This document shows, in pieces, positions 61,910-64,000 of a stretch of 64,000 bases of DNA. Positions within the stretch are counted from its first letter, which is position 1; each line of letters begins with the position of its first letter. Source of the DNA: Diplonema japonicum (taxonomy: Eukaryota > Euglenozoa > Diplonemea > Diplonemida > Diplonemidae); the NCBI GenBank assembly GCA_964019335.1, contig OZ025652.1, positions 372,001 through 436,000 of the forward strand, read 5' to 3'. Under the pieces are notes generated by a model. That model did not search any database. It saw only the letters and a list, made by a program, of their open reading frames with translations, and had not been told where the DNA came from. Both the position numbers and the translations under genes were made by a program.

Positions 61910-62958
61910 AAAAAAAAAAAGAAAGATCTCCCATTTCCTTTCCTTTCTCCCTTTTCCTTTTCGCAACAATGCCCTGGTACCGGGTACAGAATTGAGTACC
62001 AAATAAAAAAAAAAAAAAAAAAAAAAGAATGTACAAGGAGGAGGAGGGGAAGGCGGCCTTAGAGAGAGATAACAGGGCTGCCACGATCGCTACACCTGCC
62101 CAAGCGTTTACATGGGTAACGCAGGAAAAGAGGGGACCCACATAATACCTCTATAGGCAATGACCCACCACCGCTAAAAGATAATGAAGAAAAAAAAGGG
62201 GGGGGGGGCGTATAATTGTGAAGCGCTGCGTGTCAATAAATCACTGTCAGAAGGAAGACTGGGACTTCACTCAGGATAAGGAAAAACAGGGGCCAGGGCT
62301 GAAAGGTGAGAATGAAAGAGAGAAAAACCAAAGAAAAAGGGAGGAAAAATCAAAGGTAAAGAGACATAAGAGGGAGGGGGGAATGGAGAAGAATAAAAAA
62401 GGGGGAAATGGCACAATTGCACACCGGAGGGGGGGGGGGGGGGGGAGGGGGCAGGAGGGTCATTCAAAGCTGTTCCTTCTCTTGCACACCCCCTTTTTTT
62501 TCTTCTTTTTATTTCTTTCTATCACCGGCTTCCTTAGTTTCCTTCTCTTTCCCTCCACTCCCTGCCCCCCCCCCCCCCCCCCCTCCCACTTTCGTGCTCC
62601 CCTTCTTTTTTTGTTTTGGTTTCCCTAAATATCTAAAAAAAAAGGGGGTAGCTGGGAGACATAAAAAAGCAAAAGAGAAAAAAAAGAGGGGGGAAAGGGG
62701 TAATGGGGAAGTACCTAATATAAGCCCATAACGAATAACTGATTCTTTTTTTGGGGGGGGAGGGGTGAAAAGGGAGGAGGGGGGAATATGCAAAAAAAAA
62801 AAAATACACAATTTTTTTTGTTTTTTTTTTTCTTCTTCACTTATAACACTTACCTAATATTTTTTTTGTTTTTTTTTTTATTATCCCCCCCCCCACACAC
62901 ACCCCAATAAAAATACACTTTTTTTTTTTTCTTTCCGATTTTTTTTTTTTTTTTTTTT

Positions 62959-63804
62959 TCACGAAAAACCCAAAGAAGCGAACGGCGGTGCGGTCTTTGG
63001 TGATGTGACAGGTGGTGAATCTGGTGACGATGGTGCGTCGTCTTCCACAAGCGGGGACCCCAGCCCATGTTCCAGCAGCAAAGGCTTGTACTCAGGCAGT
63101 GGAATACCAGACGGGATATTGAGATATTCTTGATAAGATTCCAGAGCGGCGACGAAACCCAAGTTTGGGTTAATAACCGGCCGCCTTCTCCAGACGAGGT
63201 CCTTGGCGAGCTTGTAAGGAATCTGAAGCATCCTCATTAGGTAAGCGATGATGATTGTTGCACTCCGGGATATACCCTGTCGGCAGTGGACAAGTACCAC
63301 ACCGTTCGCTGCCCGTGCATCGTCTAGATACGACAGGGCAGCATCGAAATATCTTGATATAGGAGAGTCAGAATGATCTGTGACGGATATGTGCAAATAT
63401 TGGACAGAGTCAAACTGCTTGTAAGGAGTTTCCTGCTGCAGGTTTATTATATGGGTGATGTGTAACCTTTTTATCTCTTCTTCGCGGCTGGCATCGTAAA
63501 CCGCACCCAAGTACAACCATGGAAGTACTTGTGTTGCATATAAATCGCTGGGTATGCCCTTTTTCGGTTTTCCTGTTTCGTTTGTATCTTTCTCCACGGG
63601 TGCGAGGCTTTCCAATCCCGCTTTGAACCTGAATCTGGCCACTTTTTGCGCCTTGCATAGAACTGGAGTCTCACATGTGTTTGAGTTCAGCTGGCTTGGC
63701 TGGCCGATACCCATTAAAAGCTCCCCTTTGAACCGCTCGTTCTTGTTCTGTTCCTCCTCGTCTTCTGTGCAGGGTGAGACGGGAAAGACCTTCTCAGCCT
63801 CCAT
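62959..63804 (-). CDS. dual-specificity protein phosphatase
   Basis: A 281-aa intronless protein counted from the first ATG (63804); in-frame upstream codons lack an ATG. The catalytic domain spans about 88-230: DLYATQVLPWLYLGAVYDAS, HITHIINLQQETPY, general acid Asp143 in ISVTDHSDSPI, the signature VLVHCRQGISRSATIIIAYL with nucleophile Cys174 and Arg180, and RRPVINPNLGFVAALE. The R-x-x-x-x-P-N-x-x-F block is typical of MAP kinase phosphatases and small DUSPs. The N-terminal 85 residues and the Pro/Ser-rich C-terminus are not conserved. It would dephosphorylate Tyr and Ser/Thr in signalling proteins. No kinase-docking CH2 domain is visible. Confidence 0.9.
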   Translation of the reverse strand: MEAEKVFPVSPCTEDEEEQNKNERFKGELLMGIGQPSQLNSNTCETPVLCKAQKVARFRFKAGLESLAPVEKDTNETGKPKKGIPSDLYATQVLPWLYLGAVYDASREEEIKRLHITHIINLQQETPYKQFDSVQYLHISVTDHSDSPISRYFDAALSYLDDARAANGVVLVHCRQGISRSATIIIAYLMRMLQIPYKLAKDLVWRRRPVINPNLGFVAALESYQEYLNIPSGIPLPEYKPLLLEHGLGSPLVEDDAPSSPDSPPVTSPKTAPPFASLGFS

Positions 63805-64000
63805 TAAGGTAGCCACGGTAATATCGGACCCCCCAGGGGTTTTTTTTTTGTTTTGTTATGTGTAAAAAGTGGGGGGGGGGGGAGAGGGGGAGGGGAGAGA
63901 GAGGGGATATTTACAAAAGGGGGGGGTGCGGTTCTTTTTTTTAAAAAAAGCCTCTTTTCCCTCTTTTTTTATTTTTTTTTATTTAGACAAGGGAAAGGCG
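63805..64000. other. right-edge spacer
   Basis: Short leader of the phosphatase gene, then G and T/A runs to the edge. No gene supported. Confidence 0.4.

Larger units (their letters stand above)
59334..62958. other. 3.6-kb gene-poor region
   Basis: Mostly homopolymers, with islands of normal complexity at 59560-59700 (contains TTACCCGGTTACCCGG), 60250-60500, 61620-61910 (repeat element) and 62030-62200. The islands have splice-like signals but no complete gene I can defend. Confidence 0.5.

Noticed and set aside
1-64000. CRISPR arrays, tRNA or rRNA genes
   Set aside because: No regularly spaced direct repeats and no cloverleaf or rRNA-length conserved sequence seen on either strand.

Overview
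The window looks like nuclear DNA of a free-living flagellated protist, most plausibly a euglenozoan with cis-introns (diplonemid-like). This is an inference. All 29 confidently called protein genes lie on the minus strand, one after another, as in polycistronic transcription units. Coding regions are GC-rich and informational. Spacers and introns are full of A/T and G/C homopolymer runs. Gene content is eukaryotic: THOC2, PABP, CWC21, VPS23, BLOC1S1, CFAP96. It includes families rare or absent in animals and fungi (an NPSN-type SNARE, a plant/bacterial-type cystathionine beta-lyase) and one strikingly bacterial enzyme, a PhzE-like ADIC synthase. A dinoflagellate or perkinsid relative cannot be excluded from sequence alone.

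I rebuilt 39 short GT-AG introns (36-72 nt) by hand. In every case exon phases add up to an uninterrupted protein ending at a stop. Many introns carry long A-tracts in the sense strand, which is why naive translation shows lysine runs.

Layout, given left to right (transcription runs right to left): a possible histone H3-like 5' end at the edge; MATH-BTB-BTB; VPS23/TSG101; ubiquitin-like/ankyrin tail-anchored protein; mitochondrial coiled-coil/HSP20 protein; BAT2-like RGG protein (7.8-9.2 kb); two sequence-identical aldehyde dehydrogenase genes (10.0-14.2 kb); PhzE-like enzyme; ankyrin protein; WWE/macro-like protein; CCAR/DBC1-type protein; secreted GH18 chitinase; 3-ketoacyl-CoA thiolase; CFAP96; ankyrin-PARP; CWC21/SRRM2; a four-TM protein; secreted isochorismatase-like hydrolase; WD40 plus coiled-coil protein; PABP; NPSN SNARE; nucleotidyltransferase (TENT/PAP) with a histidine-rich tail; a three-TM protein; THOC2; BLOC1S1; CID-like protein; EF-hand coiled-coil protein; an unrecognised gene; cystathionine beta-lyase; a 3.6-kb gene-poor region; and a dual-specificity phosphatase.

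Functional themes are mRNA biogenesis (THOC2, CWC21, CCAR, PABP, TENT, CID, BAT2), endomembrane traffic (VPS23, BLOC1S1, NPSN), flagellum, ADP-ribose signalling (PARP plus WWE/macro-like) and extracellular digestion (chitinase). Gene order in such units normally says little about shared pathway. Noncoding signals worth attention are a ~40-bp element found three times between genes, a dispersed repeat family (12.4, 46.0 and 61.6 kb), a GGAAACG palindromic repeat cluster at 27.25-27.51 kb, and a hairpin-rich island at 40.6 kb.
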